Positions 49,698 to 58,685 of a stretch of DNA of 64,000 nt are shown here, piece after piece. The notes beneath the pieces were generated by a model, which ran no database searches, had not been told where the DNA came from, and was given only the letters and a program-made list of their open reading frames with translations. The DNA comes from Cryptosporangium phraense. Its GTDB lineage: Bacteria; Actinomycetota; Actinomycetes; Mycobacteriales; Cryptosporangiaceae. Location of the stretch: positions 62,001 to 126,000 of the forward strand of contig NZ_VIRS01000015.1 in the NCBI RefSeq assembly GCF_006912135.1, in the 5' to 3' direction. Position 1 is the first letter of the stretch; the number at the start of each line of letters is the position of its first letter. The position numbers were made by a program, and so were the translations under genes.

Positions 49698-50873
49698 CTA
49701 CAGCTGGCCGTGCCTCGGCGGCACCGCGCCGGTCAGCACCCAGCGCCCCACGTGCTGCACCTTCCAGCGCGCCGGGTCGTGCAGCGTGTGCGTGCGCCCG
49801 TCCCGCCAGAAGCGGGACAGGTTCAGCGCCTCCGACGCCGACCGGGTGCCGCCCAGCTCGAACAGCGCCGACGCCACCTCCACGGCCGCCCGCCCGGCCG
49901 CCACCTTGGCGACCGCGGTCGCCACCGACGCCCGCGCGGCCGAGGCCTCGGAGAGCGACGGTCCGGCCTCGTCGATCGCCTCGGCCGCCGCGCGGACCAG
50001 GGCCTCCGCGCCCCGCACGACGATCTCCAACTCTCCCGCCTGCTGCACCAGCAGCGGATCCTCGACCGCGGTGCCCACCCCCGCCTCCCACCACGGGCGC
50101 GCGGTTCCGGCCTGGGTCACGGCCGCGGTCAGCGCCCCGCGGGCGATGCCCACGTCGAGAGCCGCGTGCAGCACCTGGGCCCGCGCTCCGTAGGTCGTCG
50201 GCCGGGCGAAGATCGGCGTGTAGGGCACGACCTGGTCCGCGTCCACGCGGACGTCGTCCAGGTGGACGCTTCCGCTGGCCGTCGTGCGCTGGCCCATCCC
50301 GTCCCAGTCGTCGGTGACGGTCACCCCAGGAGCGTCGGCCGGCAGGAAGGCGAGCGCCTTCGCGTCGCCGAGCACCGCCCGGACGACGAGCCAGTGCGCG
50401 AACAGCGCGCCGGTGCTGTAGAACTTCTCGCCCCGCAGCAGGTAGCCACCGTCGGGACATCGCGTCAGCGTCGTCGCGTCGTCCGCGGCCGTGCGCCCAC
50501 CGCGCTCGGCCTGCGCGTTCGCGAAGCGCTCGCCGCGCAGAGCCGCGCCGAACCAGCGCTCCCGCTGGTCGACGGTCCCCTCCAGACGCAGCGCCTCGAG
50601 GAACACGAAGTGGCTGTGCGGGATCTGGGCCAGGCTCGCGTCGGCCGCCGCGAGCAGCCGGAACACCTCGGCCAGCGACACGATCGGCACCTCGGCGCCC
50701 CCGAAGCGGGCCGGCACCGAGATGCCGAGCAGGCCGGAGGCCGACAGCTCGGCCAGCTCGGTCGCCGGGAGCGTGCGGGTCCGGTCGCGGTCGGCGGCCT
50801 GCGACGCGAACGTCGCCGCGAGCTCGGTGGCGATCTCCTCGGCCTCGCGGCCGGAACGGACGACATGGGTCAT
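49698..50873 (-). CDS. SfnB-type FMN/FAD monooxygenase (acyl-CoA dehydrogenase fold)
   Basis: The 391-residue protein is of the acyl-CoA-dehydrogenase fold but of the SfnB sulphur-acquisition branch: LPATELAELSASGLLGISVPARFGG, QIPHSHFVFLEALRLEG, GEKFYSTGALFAHW, DDWDGMGQRTTASGS and a C-terminal ALNLSRFWRDGRTHTLHDP. The Arg-rich end RFWRDGRT replaces the YEGT base of dehydrogenases. Such enzymes attack C-S bonds or reduced-sulphur carbon compounds. It is divergent from an ABC transporter operon, which suggests a shared role in scavenging. Confidence 0.85.
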   Translation of the reverse strand: MTHVVRSGREAEEIATELAATFASQAADRDRTRTLPATELAELSASGLLGISVPARFGGAEVPIVSLAEVFRLLAAADASLAQIPHSHFVFLEALRLEGTVDQRERWFGAALRGERFANAQAERGGRTAADDATTLTRCPDGGYLLRGEKFYSTGALFAHWLVVRAVLGDAKALAFLPADAPGVTVTDDWDGMGQRTTASGSVHLDDVRVDADQVVPYTPIFARPTTYGARAQVLHAALDVGIARGALTAAVTQAGTARPWWEAGVGTAVEDPLLVQQAGELEIVVRGAEALVRAAAEAIDEAGPSLSEASAARASVATAVAKVAAGRAAVEVASALFELGGTRSASEALNLSRFWRDGRTHTLHDPARWKVQHVGRWVLTGAVPPRHGQL

Positions 50874-50881
50874 GTGATCAC

Positions 50882-50936
50882 CCTAGGCAAATCCCTACCT
50901 GTTTGGTAGACATACTAGGCCACCGACGCTTACGGT
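50882..50936. promoter_or_regulatory. Divergent control region with nested inverted repeats
   Basis: CTACC-TGTTT-GGTAG (50895-50909) lies inside CCTAG (50882) and CTAGG (50919). A minus-strand TAGTAT (50917-50912) and a plus-strand TAGACA (50907-50912) with TACGGT (50931-50936, 18-bp spacer) are candidate promoter boxes for the SfnB gene and the ABC operon. The inner dyad would sit at the SfnB start site. A regulator responding to sulphur status is possible, but no motif is known to me. Confidence 0.45.
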
Positions 50937-50989
50937 CGCTGCATCGTCGCGCGCCGTGTTCCTTCGACTCCCGCCCCCAGGAGTTCCTC

Positions 50990-52561
50990 ATGCCCCACGA
51001 TTCCCTTCTGTCCAGACGCCAGGTGTTCGCCGGCGCTGGTGGCCTCGGTCTTCTCGCCCTGCTCGCGGCCTGCGGCGTCGACGACGGCGCCCCGGACGCG
51101 GCGGCGAGCGGGCCCGCGAAACAGGGCGGCACGCTCCGGGCCGGGACGACCGCGCCACCGACCGCGGTCGAGCCGGTGACGATGTACGACGGGTCGTCGA
51201 TCGCGCTCGTGCAGCTGGTCGCCGACTACCTGATCTGGCTGGACGACAAGTACCAGCTGGTCCCCCGGCTGGCCGAGAAGTGGACGGCCGAAGACGGCAA
51301 CAAGCGCTGGACGTTCACGCTCCGGCCGGGCGTGACGTTCTCCGACGGCACCCCGCTGGACGCCACCGCGGTCAAGGCCAGCTTCGACCGGCTGCTCGAC
51401 CCGAAGAACAAGTCGGCCGCGCTCTCGGCCTTCGGTGACGTGCTGAAGCCCGGCGGGGTCACGACCAAAGACCCGCAGACCGTCGTGTTCACGCTCGCCC
51501 GCGCGTTCTCCGACTTCCCGTACCTGGTCTCGGCCGGCAACTACAACGCGGTGATCCTCAAGGCCGACTACGCCGGCGACTTCACCAAGAACCCGATCGG
51601 CACCGGCCCGTTCCTGCTGACCGACTACAACCCGTCCACCGGCGCGACCTTCACCCGGAACCCCAAGTACTGGCAGCCGGGAAAGCCCTATCTGGACGGC
51701 GTGAACGTCCGCTTCTACGCGGACTCGCAGGCCGAGCAGCTCGCGCTGCAGAGTGGCGAGCTCGACGCGCTGATCCTGACCGAGGCGTCGGTGATCCAGG
51801 CCGCGGGCGACATCGCGCTCGACGAGGCCGCGTCCACCGGCATGACCGCGCTCACGCTCCGCGTCGACCGGGCGCCGTTCGACAAGAAGGAGGTCCGCCA
51901 GGCGGTCGCCTACGCGCTCGACCGGCCGAGCGTGAACGAGGCCGTCAACGACGGGATCGGTCAGCTGGGCAACGACCACCTGTACGCGCCGCTGTTCCCC
52001 TCCGCACCCAAGGACCTCGCGCAGCGGAAGAAGGACCCGGCCAAGGTCAAGGAGCTCCTCGCGGCCGCGGGTGTCCCGAATCTGAAGTTCGCGCTGACGT
52101 TCGACCCGCCCAACAAGGACTACGCGCTGGTCATCCAGGCCCAGCTCAAGGAGGTCGGGATCACCGTCGACCTCGACCAGCGCACGTCGGCCGCGTTCTA
52201 CGGCGGCAATCAGGAGACCGACACGCCCTGGCTGTTCACGACGGCCAACCTCGTCGGCTGGGCCGGGCGCGCGGTGCCGAGCCAGTTCGTCAGCCCGATG
52301 GTGACCAGCACCGGCGTCTGGAACGGCTCGAAGTACCGCAACCCGGCGGTCGACCAAGCGCTGACCGCCTACGACGCGGCCACCGACGACGCCGAGCGGC
52401 AGAAGCAGGCGGCGATCATCGCCGACGCGCTGCACGAGGACGTGCCGGTCGTGCTGAGCCTCTGGAACGGAGCGGTGCGGGCTTACAACAAGCGCAAGTT
52501 CCGCGGTATCACCGCCCACCCGTCGTCCTACGTCGACTTCAGCGCGGTCTCCTCGGTATGA
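50990..52561 (+). CDS. ABC transporter substrate-binding lipoprotein (SBP_bac_5)
   Basis: The 523-residue protein has SRRQVFAGAGGLGLLALLAACG, a signal with lipobox LAAC (Cys residue about 29) that also carries twin Arg. The extracellular domain shows the SBP_bac_5 pattern: KWTAEDGNKRWTFTLRPGVTFSDGTPL, PIGTGPFLLTDY and FYADSQAEQLALQSGELDA. This is the oligopeptide/nickel family, which also serves glutathione and other small compounds. ATG 50990 follows AGGAG. It overlaps the permease by 4 bp. Confidence 0.93.
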   Translation: MPHDSLLSRRQVFAGAGGLGLLALLAACGVDDGAPDAAASGPAKQGGTLRAGTTAPPTAVEPVTMYDGSSIALVQLVADYLIWLDDKYQLVPRLAEKWTAEDGNKRWTFTLRPGVTFSDGTPLDATAVKASFDRLLDPKNKSAALSAFGDVLKPGGVTTKDPQTVVFTLARAFSDFPYLVSAGNYNAVILKADYAGDFTKNPIGTGPFLLTDYNPSTGATFTRNPKYWQPGKPYLDGVNVRFYADSQAEQLALQSGELDALILTEASVIQAAGDIALDEAASTGMTALTLRVDRAPFDKKEVRQAVAYALDRPSVNEAVNDGIGQLGNDHLYAPLFPSAPKDLAQRKKDPAKVKELLAAAGVPNLKFALTFDPPNKDYALVIQAQLKEVGITVDLDQRTSAAFYGGNQETDTPWLFTTANLVGWAGRAVPSQFVSPMVTSTGVWNGSKYRNPAVDQALTAYDAATDDAERQKQAAIIADALHEDVPVVLSLWNGAVRAYNKRKFRGITAHPSSYVDFSAVSSV

Positions 52562-53511
52562 GACACCTGCTGCTGCGCCGCCTGGCCGCGATCCCGCTCA
52601 CGCTGGTCGTGATCTCGGTGCTGGTGTTCCTGGCCACCGAGGTGCTGCCGGGTGACGTCGCCCGGCAGATCCTCGGCCGGGAGGCCAGCGACGCCACGGT
52701 CGCGGCGCTGCGTCAGGAGCTGGGCCTCGACCGGGCGCTGCCGGTGCGGTACTGGGACTGGCTGGTCAGCTTCGTCACCGGCGACTGGGGCACGTCGTAC
52801 ACGCTGAAGGTGCCGGTCCGGGACCTGGTGTTCGAGCGGCTCGGCGCGTCGCTCCTGCTGGCCGCGTTCGCGTTCGTGCTGCTCGTGCCGGTCGCGCTGA
52901 CCTGGGGCGTGGTGTCGGGGCTGTACCACGACCGGCCGCTCGACCGGTTCCTGTCGGTCACCGGGCTGGCGCTCGCGGCGACCCCGGAGTTCGTCACCGG
53001 GGTCGTGCTGCTCGTCGTGTTCGCGGTGACGCTGCGGTGGTTCCCGGCCGGCGCCCAGGCTCCCCCGGGCGCGTCCCTCAGCCTACGGCTGGAGCACCTC
53101 GTGCTGCCCGCCGTGTCGCTGGTGCTGCTCTGCCTCGGGTACGTCGCCCGGCACGTACGGGCGAGCACGGTCGCGTCGGTGCGCAGCCCGTACGTGCGGG
53201 CGGCGGAGCTGCGCGGGGCGTCCCGGGTGGCGGTCGTGCGCCGGCACGTGCTGCGGAACTCGACGGTCCCGGCCACCAGCGCGCTCGGCGTCCAGGCGCA
53301 GTTCCTGCTCGGCGGGCTGGTGTCGGTCGAGCTGCTGTTCAACTACCCGGGGATCGGCGCGCTGCTGCTCAACGCCGCCCTCGACAAGGACCTGCCGACG
53401 CTCCAGGCCGCGGCGATGGTGCTCGGGTTGCTCTACCTGCTCATCTCGCTCGGCGTCGACGTCGCCTACCGGCTCCTGGACCCGCGGCTGCGGTTGGGGG
53501 TGGCGGCATGA
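52558..53511 (+). CDS. ABC transporter permease (DppB-like)
   Basis: The 317-residue protein has six helices and the permease loop RAAELRGASRVAVVRRHVLRN (the EAA-type motif). GDWGTSYTLKVPV is typical of the first extracytoplasmic loop. It pairs with the DppC-like gene next to it, overlapping by 4 bp. Confidence 0.92.
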   Translation: MRHLLLRRLAAIPLTLVVISVLVFLATEVLPGDVARQILGREASDATVAALRQELGLDRALPVRYWDWLVSFVTGDWGTSYTLKVPVRDLVFERLGASLLLAAFAFVLLVPVALTWGVVSGLYHDRPLDRFLSVTGLALAATPEFVTGVVLLVVFAVTLRWFPAGAQAPPGASLSLRLEHLVLPAVSLVLLCLGYVARHVRASTVASVRSPYVRAAELRGASRVAVVRRHVLRNSTVPATSALGVQAQFLLGGLVSVELLFNYPGIGALLLNAALDKDLPTLQAAAMVLGLLYLLISLGVDVAYRLLDPRLRLGVAA

Positions 53512-54371
53512 CGTCGGTGGTCGAGGCTCCGCCGAGCGCGCCGGTGGCGCCTCCGCCCGCCGTGGGTGGCTCGCGTCGCGCGCCGGTGGCCCTCGGCCTC
53601 GGGCTGCTCATCCTTCTCCTGTGGACGCTGGACGCGCTGCTGTGGCGGCACTGGGCGCCGTTCGACCCGCTGGCCCAGGATCCGGGCTCGAAGTTCGCGT
53701 CGCCCGGGGCCGAGCACCTGCTGGGCACCGACCAGTTCGGGCGGGACGTGTTCTCTCGGCTGCTCGCCGGGGCCGGGTCGGTGCTGGCCGTGGCGCCGCT
53801 GGCGACCGCGCTCGCGGTGCTGGCCGGCACCGTGATCGGGCTGGTCGCGGGGTCGTCGGGGCGGTGGGTCGACGAGGGCGTCATGCGGGTGCTCGACACG
53901 CTGACCGTGTTCCCGGCGATCGTCGCGAGCATCCTGTTCGTCGCGCTGCTGGGGTCGTCGACGGCGGTGCTGGTGCTGGTCATCGGGTTCTCGTTCGTGC
54001 CGATCGTGGCCCGGAGCGTGCGGGCGGCGACGCTGGTCGAGCGGGACAAGCCGTACGTCGAGGCGGCCCGGCTGCGCGGTGAGCCGGGGTGGTCGCTGCT
54101 GGTGCGCGAGATCCTGCCCAACGTCGCCGGAACCGTGCTGGTGGAGGCGACCTCGCGGCTCGGCGACGCGGTGTTCGCGGCCGCGACGCTGTCGTTCCTC
54201 GGGCTCGGCGCCGCGCCGGGGTCGCCGGACTGGGGCGCGTCGGTCGCCGACAACCGGGCCTGGCTGCAGATCGCCCCGTGGACCGTGCTGGCGCCCGCGC
54301 TGGCGATCGCGTCGCTGGTCGTCGGCGTCGCGTTGATCGCGGATTCGCTGCGGGCCCGGGTGGAGCGCTGA
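53508..54371 (+). CDS. ABC transporter permease (DppC-like)
   Basis: The 287-residue protein has an N-terminal Pro/Ala/Val-rich stretch, HLLGTDQFGRDVFSRLLAGA (DppC signature) and the EAA loop YVEAARLRGEPGWSLLVREILPN. Six helices. The stop shares one base with the ATPase start (TGATG). Confidence 0.92.
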   Translation: MTSVVEAPPSAPVAPPPAVGGSRRAPVALGLGLLILLLWTLDALLWRHWAPFDPLAQDPGSKFASPGAEHLLGTDQFGRDVFSRLLAGAGSVLAVAPLATALAVLAGTVIGLVAGSSGRWVDEGVMRVLDTLTVFPAIVASILFVALLGSSTAVLVLVIGFSFVPIVARSVRAATLVERDKPYVEAARLRGEPGWSLLVREILPNVAGTVLVEATSRLGDAVFAAATLSFLGLGAAPGSPDWGASVADNRAWLQIAPWTVLAPALAIASLVVGVALIADSLRARVER

Positions 54372-56278
54372 TGAGCGTCGTCGTGAGCGGGCTGTCGGTG
54401 GCGTTCGGCTCGTCCGTCGTCGTCGACGACGTCAGCCTGAGCATTCCCACCGGGCGGACGCTCGGGATCGTCGGGGAGTCCGGGAGCGGGAAGACGACGC
54501 TGGTCCGGGCGCTGGGGCGGCACCTGCCGGACGGCGGGGTGGTGCGGGCCGGGAGCGTCGCCGTCGACGACGTGGACGTGCTGGGGCTGTCGCCGGGGGC
54601 GCTGCGGACGTGGCGGGCCACCGATCTCGCGTTCGTGCACCAGGAGGCCGGGGCGACGCTGGATCCGACGATGCGGGTCGGCACGCAGCTGCGCGAGGTG
54701 CTCGCGCTCCAGGGACGGCCCCAGGACCCGGTGGCGAGCCTGCTGGAGGCGGTCCGGCTGCCGGCCGACGCGGCGCGGAAGTATCCGTTCCAGTTGTCGG
54801 GTGGGCAGCAGCAGCGGGTGGTGATCGCGGCGGCGCTGGCCGCCCGGCCCCGCCTGCTCGTGCTGGACGAGCCGACGACCGGGCTCGACGCGTCGGTCGA
54901 GGCCGAGATCCTCGGGTTGCTGGACGACCTCCGGACCTCGCTCGACGCGACCGTCGTGCTGGTCAGCCACGATCTCGGGCTGGTCGGGCGGCGGTGCGAC
55001 GAGGTCGCGGTGCTGTACGCGGGCCAGGTCGTGGAGCGCGGGGCGGCGGCGGACGTGCTGTCGGCGCCGTCGCACCCGTACACCGCCGCGCTGCTCGGGT
55101 CGGCGCCGACGCTCGGGGTGCCGCGGACCGTGCGGCGGCTCACCGCGATCGAGGGCCGGGCCTCGTCGCCCGGAGAAGGCTGCCGGTTCGCGGCCCGGTG
55201 CCCGTTCGCCGATGCGGTGTGCCGGTCGGCGGAGCCCCTGGAGCGGGTCGTCGACGGGGTCTCGGTGCGGTGTCATCACGTCGAGCGGATCCGGCCGGAG
55301 TTGCCGGCGCTGGCGTCTCCGCCGGTGCGGTTGTCTCCGCCGCCGGAGATCGACGGTGTGCGGCTGGAGGTCTCCGGGCTCACCCGGAAGTACGGGCGGC
55401 AGGTCGCGGTCGAGGACGTCAGCCTGGCGATCCGCCGGGGCGAGGTGTTCGGGCTGGTCGGTGAGTCGGGCAGCGGCAAGACGACGGTGGCGCGGGCCAT
55501 CGCCGGGTTGCCGTCCGGCGTCGGGCCCGGGTCACTGCGGCTGGACGGCTCGCCGCTGGCGCCGTCGCTGGCCCGCCGCGGCGGCGCGCGGCGACGCGTC
55601 CAGATGGTCTTCCAGCAGCCCGACGCGACGCTGAACCCGGCGCAGCGGGTGCGCACGGTCCTGGCCCGGGCCCTGCGGACGCTCGGCGGACGCGGGAGCG
55701 TCGAGGAGCTGGCCGCGCGGACGCAGGTCGACCCGGGGCTGCTCCAGGCGCGGACGACCGCGCTGTCCGGCGGCCAGAAGCAGCGGATCGCGATCGCGCG
55801 GGCGTTCGCCGGTGAGCCGGACCTCGTCGTGTGTGACGAGCCGGTGTCGGCGCTGGACGTGAGCGTCCAGGCCGGGGTGCTGGAGCTGCTGGCCGCGCAG
55901 CGGGAGCGGTCGGGCACGTCGTACCTGTTCATCTCGCACGACCTGGCGGTCGTGAGTTACCTGGCCGACCGGGTGGCGGTGCTGTACCGGGGGCGGATCG
56001 TGGAATCGGGGACGACCGCAGAGGTGCTGGCCGGGCCGCATCACCCGTACACGCACGCGCTGGTGACCGCGGCCCGGGACCGCCCCACGACGCTGTCCGC
56101 CGGAACGGCCTCGGCCGGGGGGTGCCGGTTCGTGGCGCGGTGCGCGTTCGCGCACGACCGGTGCGCGGACGAGCCCGCGCTGCGCGAGATCACGCCCGGG
56201 CACGTCGTGCGGTGTCATCTCGCGTCGGGCGCGCTGCCCAGTGCGCCCCTCTCGGTTCGAACGGAGGAGCAATCGTGA
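54371..56278 (+). CDS. ABC transporter ATP-binding protein, DppD-DppF fusion type
   Basis: This 635-residue protein has two complete ATPase halves. The first has GESGSGKTT (residue about 35), LSGGQQQRV and LVLDEPTTGLD; the second has GESGSGKTT (about 360), LSGGQKQRI and VVCDEPVSALD. Each ends in an oligopeptide-type Cys cluster (EGCRFAARCPFAD with VRCHH; GGCRFVARCAFAHDRC with VRCH), the OppD/OppF C-terminal signature that may bind an iron-sulphur cluster or zinc. Confidence 0.93.
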   Translation: MSVVVSGLSVAFGSSVVVDDVSLSIPTGRTLGIVGESGSGKTTLVRALGRHLPDGGVVRAGSVAVDDVDVLGLSPGALRTWRATDLAFVHQEAGATLDPTMRVGTQLREVLALQGRPQDPVASLLEAVRLPADAARKYPFQLSGGQQQRVVIAAALAARPRLLVLDEPTTGLDASVEAEILGLLDDLRTSLDATVVLVSHDLGLVGRRCDEVAVLYAGQVVERGAAADVLSAPSHPYTAALLGSAPTLGVPRTVRRLTAIEGRASSPGEGCRFAARCPFADAVCRSAEPLERVVDGVSVRCHHVERIRPELPALASPPVRLSPPPEIDGVRLEVSGLTRKYGRQVAVEDVSLAIRRGEVFGLVGESGSGKTTVARAIAGLPSGVGPGSLRLDGSPLAPSLARRGGARRRVQMVFQQPDATLNPAQRVRTVLARALRTLGGRGSVEELAARTQVDPGLLQARTTALSGGQKQRIAIARAFAGEPDLVVCDEPVSALDVSVQAGVLELLAAQRERSGTSYLFISHDLAVVSYLADRVAVLYRGRIVESGTTAEVLAGPHHPYTHALVTAARDRPTTLSAGTASAGGCRFVARCAFAHDRCADEPALREITPGHVVRCHLASGALPSAPLSVRTEEQS

Positions 56279-56880
56279 CCCGACCAGAGAACGAGTTCGA
56301 CGGCGTCGCCGAGGCGGCCGCGGCCGCCGGCGTGCCGACGCCGACCGTGGTGCGCCGCTGGGTGAACATCAGCGTCGGCGGGCACCTCTCCGGCGTCGCC
56401 TGGGGCGACGGACCACCGGACGCGGTGCTGGTCGCGCCGCCCGGCGGTCAGGCCAGGGACCTCGACGGGGTCGCGCTGCGCCTGCAGCGGCCCGCGGTCG
56501 TGCTGGACCTGCCGGGAGCCGGGCGTTCCAGCGGCCCCGCCACGACCCCGCGGCGCGCGGGCCGGGCGGTCGCCGAGGCGATCGCGTCGTTCGCCCCGCG
56601 GGCCACCGTCTGGGCCGGGCTCGGCGAAGCCGCCACCACGGTCCTGGCCGCGGCGGCCAGGGCCGGCCGCCCGGTCGGCCTCCTCCTGCTCGTGGACCCG
56701 CTGCTCACCGACGAGATCCGGCCGCTGCTGGAGTCCGCCGCCGGCCCGGTCGCCATTGCCCGGACGACACCCGACGTCTCGGCCGGCTGGATCCCGGCCG
56801 TGCCGGTCACCGACCTGGACGGATCTCCCGGCGCGCTCGCCGAGCATCTCCGCCGCTCACTCACCGTCCCCACCGCCTGA
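56275..56880 (+). CDS. Alpha/beta-hydrolase-like protein lacking the nucleophile
   Basis: The 201-residue protein has the first part of an alpha/beta-hydrolase fold: a beta strand VVLDLPGAGRSSG, and the nucleophile-elbow position WAGLGEAATT, where the expected Gly-x-Ser-x-Gly reads Gly-Leu-Gly-Glu-Ala. No serine or Asp replaces it, so classical hydrolysis is unlikely. It may be a binding or structural partner. It overlaps the ATPase gene by 4 bp (GTGA) and lies 11 bp before the dioxygenase. Confidence 0.7.
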   Translation: MTRPENEFDGVAEAAAAAGVPTPTVVRRWVNISVGGHLSGVAWGDGPPDAVLVAPPGGQARDLDGVALRLQRPAVVLDLPGAGRSSGPATTPRRAGRAVAEAIASFAPRATVWAGLGEAATTVLAAAARAGRPVGLLLLVDPLLTDEIRPLLESAAGPVAIARTTPDVSAGWIPAVPVTDLDGSPGALAEHLRRSLTVPTA

Positions 56881-56891
56881 AGGAGCTCACT

Positions 56892-57923
56892 GTGCCCACC
56901 GAGATCGCGCCCATCGACCTCGCGCTCGCCGAATCGGGCGACCCGGCCACCCTCGCCGCCCTGCGCACCGCGGGCGAGAACCTCGGCATCATCCAGATCG
57001 TCAACCACGGCGTCCCACAGGCCACGATCGACGACTTCCACGATCGCATCGGCGCGATCCTCGCGCTCCCCCGCGACCAGAAGATCCCGCTCGCCAGCCC
57101 GACCGGCCACCCCTACCGCGGCTGGCGCCAGTGGCCCGACGACTTCGGGCGCCTCGAGCTCGAACGCTTCACGATCGGCGAGTTCGACTCGGTCGACGAA
57201 GCCGTGGCGGCCGGCCTGGACCCCCGGTACGCGGCCGACTTCGCCCACCCGAACGTCTGGCCGTCGCCGGACCTGCGCGAAGCCGCCCGCGCCTACCACG
57301 AGGCCGCCCGGCTGGTCGCCCGCCGGGTGCTGGCCGTCTACGCCCGCGCTCTCGACGTCGACCCGGGCGTCTTCCCGACCGGCGACGGGCCCGACCACAC
57401 GCAGTTCGTCGTCAACAACTATCCGACCTGGACCTACGACGACGGCGGCAGCACCGACCCGGCCGCGGGCGACGACGAGCGGAAGCTGCTGCTCCTGGAG
57501 CACGCCGACGGGTCCGTGCTCACGGTCCTGCACCAGCGCGGCGACTACGACGGTCTGCAGGGCCAGCGCGCCGACGGCAGCTGGGTACCGGTGCCGATCG
57601 TGCCCGGCGCCCTGCAGGTCTTCACCGGCTCGCTGCTCACCCGCTGGACGAACGGCCGCCTCCGGCCCGGCCGTCACCGGGTCGTCGCCGGCGGCACCGT
57701 GACCCGGCTGTCGAGCGGGGTGTTCTGGCACCCGCGCGTCGACACGGTGGTGGAGCCGCTGGCCCCGTTCGTCGGCGACGACGAGCCCGAGTTCGACCCG
57801 GTCCTGATCTGGGACACGGTCAAGGACCGGGTGGAGGAGTACCTGCGGGTGTTCGGCCGCCCCGACCAGATCGCCGCCTGGCGCGAGGGCCGCCCCTACG
57901 TCGCGGCGCTGGCCGACGCATGA
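56892..57923 (+). CDS. Fe(II)/2-oxoglutarate-dependent oxygenase (isopenicillin-N-synthase family)
   Basis: The 343-residue protein has LGIIQIVNHGVPQ at the N-terminus and the facial triad EHADGS (His-x-Asp) and GRHRVV (His), with RLSS for 2-oxoglutarate binding. LVARRVLAVYARAL is the family's central helix. Such enzymes hydroxylate or oxidatively cleave small molecules, including sulphonates and sulphate esters in related groups. GTG 56892 follows AAGGAG. It overlaps the DUF427 gene by 4 bp. Confidence 0.9.
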   Translation: MPTEIAPIDLALAESGDPATLAALRTAGENLGIIQIVNHGVPQATIDDFHDRIGAILALPRDQKIPLASPTGHPYRGWRQWPDDFGRLELERFTIGEFDSVDEAVAAGLDPRYAADFAHPNVWPSPDLREAARAYHEAARLVARRVLAVYARALDVDPGVFPTGDGPDHTQFVVNNYPTWTYDDGGSTDPAAGDDERKLLLLEHADGSVLTVLHQRGDYDGLQGQRADGSWVPVPIVPGALQVFTGSLLTRWTNGRLRPGRHRVVAGGTVTRLSSGVFWHPRVDTVVEPLAPFVGDDEPEFDPVLIWDTVKDRVEEYLRVFGRPDQIAAWREGRPYVAALADA

Positions 57924-58666
57924 CGATCTCACGCCGGCACCCGGTGCCCGACGACGAGCTCACGTACGAGCCGTCCGAGCGCCGGGTGCGCGGCACGGTC
58001 GGGTCGACGACCGTGATCGACAGCGCGAATCCGATCCTGGTCTGGGACCCGGGTCACCCGGTGCCCCGGTACGTGTTCCCCCGCGAGGACGTGCGCACCG
58101 ACCTGCTGGTGCCGGCCGCGGACGGCTACGACCTGGTGATCGACGGGCATCGCCGGGCCGGGATCGCGTCCGACGTGCCGGAGTTCGACGGGTACCTGGC
58201 GTTCGACTGGTTCCGGCGCACGGAGCCCGGGATCGAGCACTGGTACGAGGAGGACGAGGAGATCTTCGTCCACCCTCGCGACCCGTACAAACGCGTCGAC
58301 GCGCTGCCCAGCTCCCGGCACGTCCAGGTCTCGATCGACGGGGTGCCGGTCGCGGACTCGCACCACCCGGTGCTCGTCTTCGAGACCCGGCTGCCGATCC
58401 GGTACTACCTCCCGCGCGCGGACGTGGACTTCTCCCGGCTGGACAAGTCGGAGCTGCGCACCGGGTGCCCGTACAAGGGCACGGCCGTGTACTGGTCGGT
58501 GCCGGGCGGGCCGGAGAACATCGCCTGGAGCTACCCCGACCCGGTGCGGGCGGTCACGCCGATCGCCGACCTGGTCGCGTTCTACAACGAGGAGGTGGAC
58601 CTGGTCGTCGACGGCAAGCCGCTGGAGCGCCCTCTGACGGTCTTCAGCCGAGCCGCTCCGGAGTGA
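57920..58666 (+). CDS. Double DUF427 protein
   Basis: This 248-residue protein consists of two DUF427 repeats: residues about 15-125 (VRGTVGSTTVIDSANPILVWDPGHPVPRYVFPREDV) and 130-245 (VQVSIDGVPVADSHHPVLVFETRLPIRYYLPRADVD, then TGCPYKGTAVYWSV). The family has a compact beta fold; its function is unknown, but its members often accompany oxygenases. It is the last gene of the ABC/oxygenase operon. Confidence 0.88.
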   Translation: MTISRRHPVPDDELTYEPSERRVRGTVGSTTVIDSANPILVWDPGHPVPRYVFPREDVRTDLLVPAADGYDLVIDGHRRAGIASDVPEFDGYLAFDWFRRTEPGIEHWYEEDEEIFVHPRDPYKRVDALPSSRHVQVSIDGVPVADSHHPVLVFETRLPIRYYLPRADVDFSRLDKSELRTGCPYKGTAVYWSVPGGPENIAWSYPDPVRAVTPIADLVAFYNEEVDLVVDGKPLERPLTVFSRAAPE

Positions 58667-58685
58667 TCCATTATGGTCGGTAGGC

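Noticed and set aside
50903-50989. N-terminal extension of the substrate-binding protein
   Set aside because: ATG 50990 has AGGAG and gives a perfect signal peptide with lipobox; the extension has neither.
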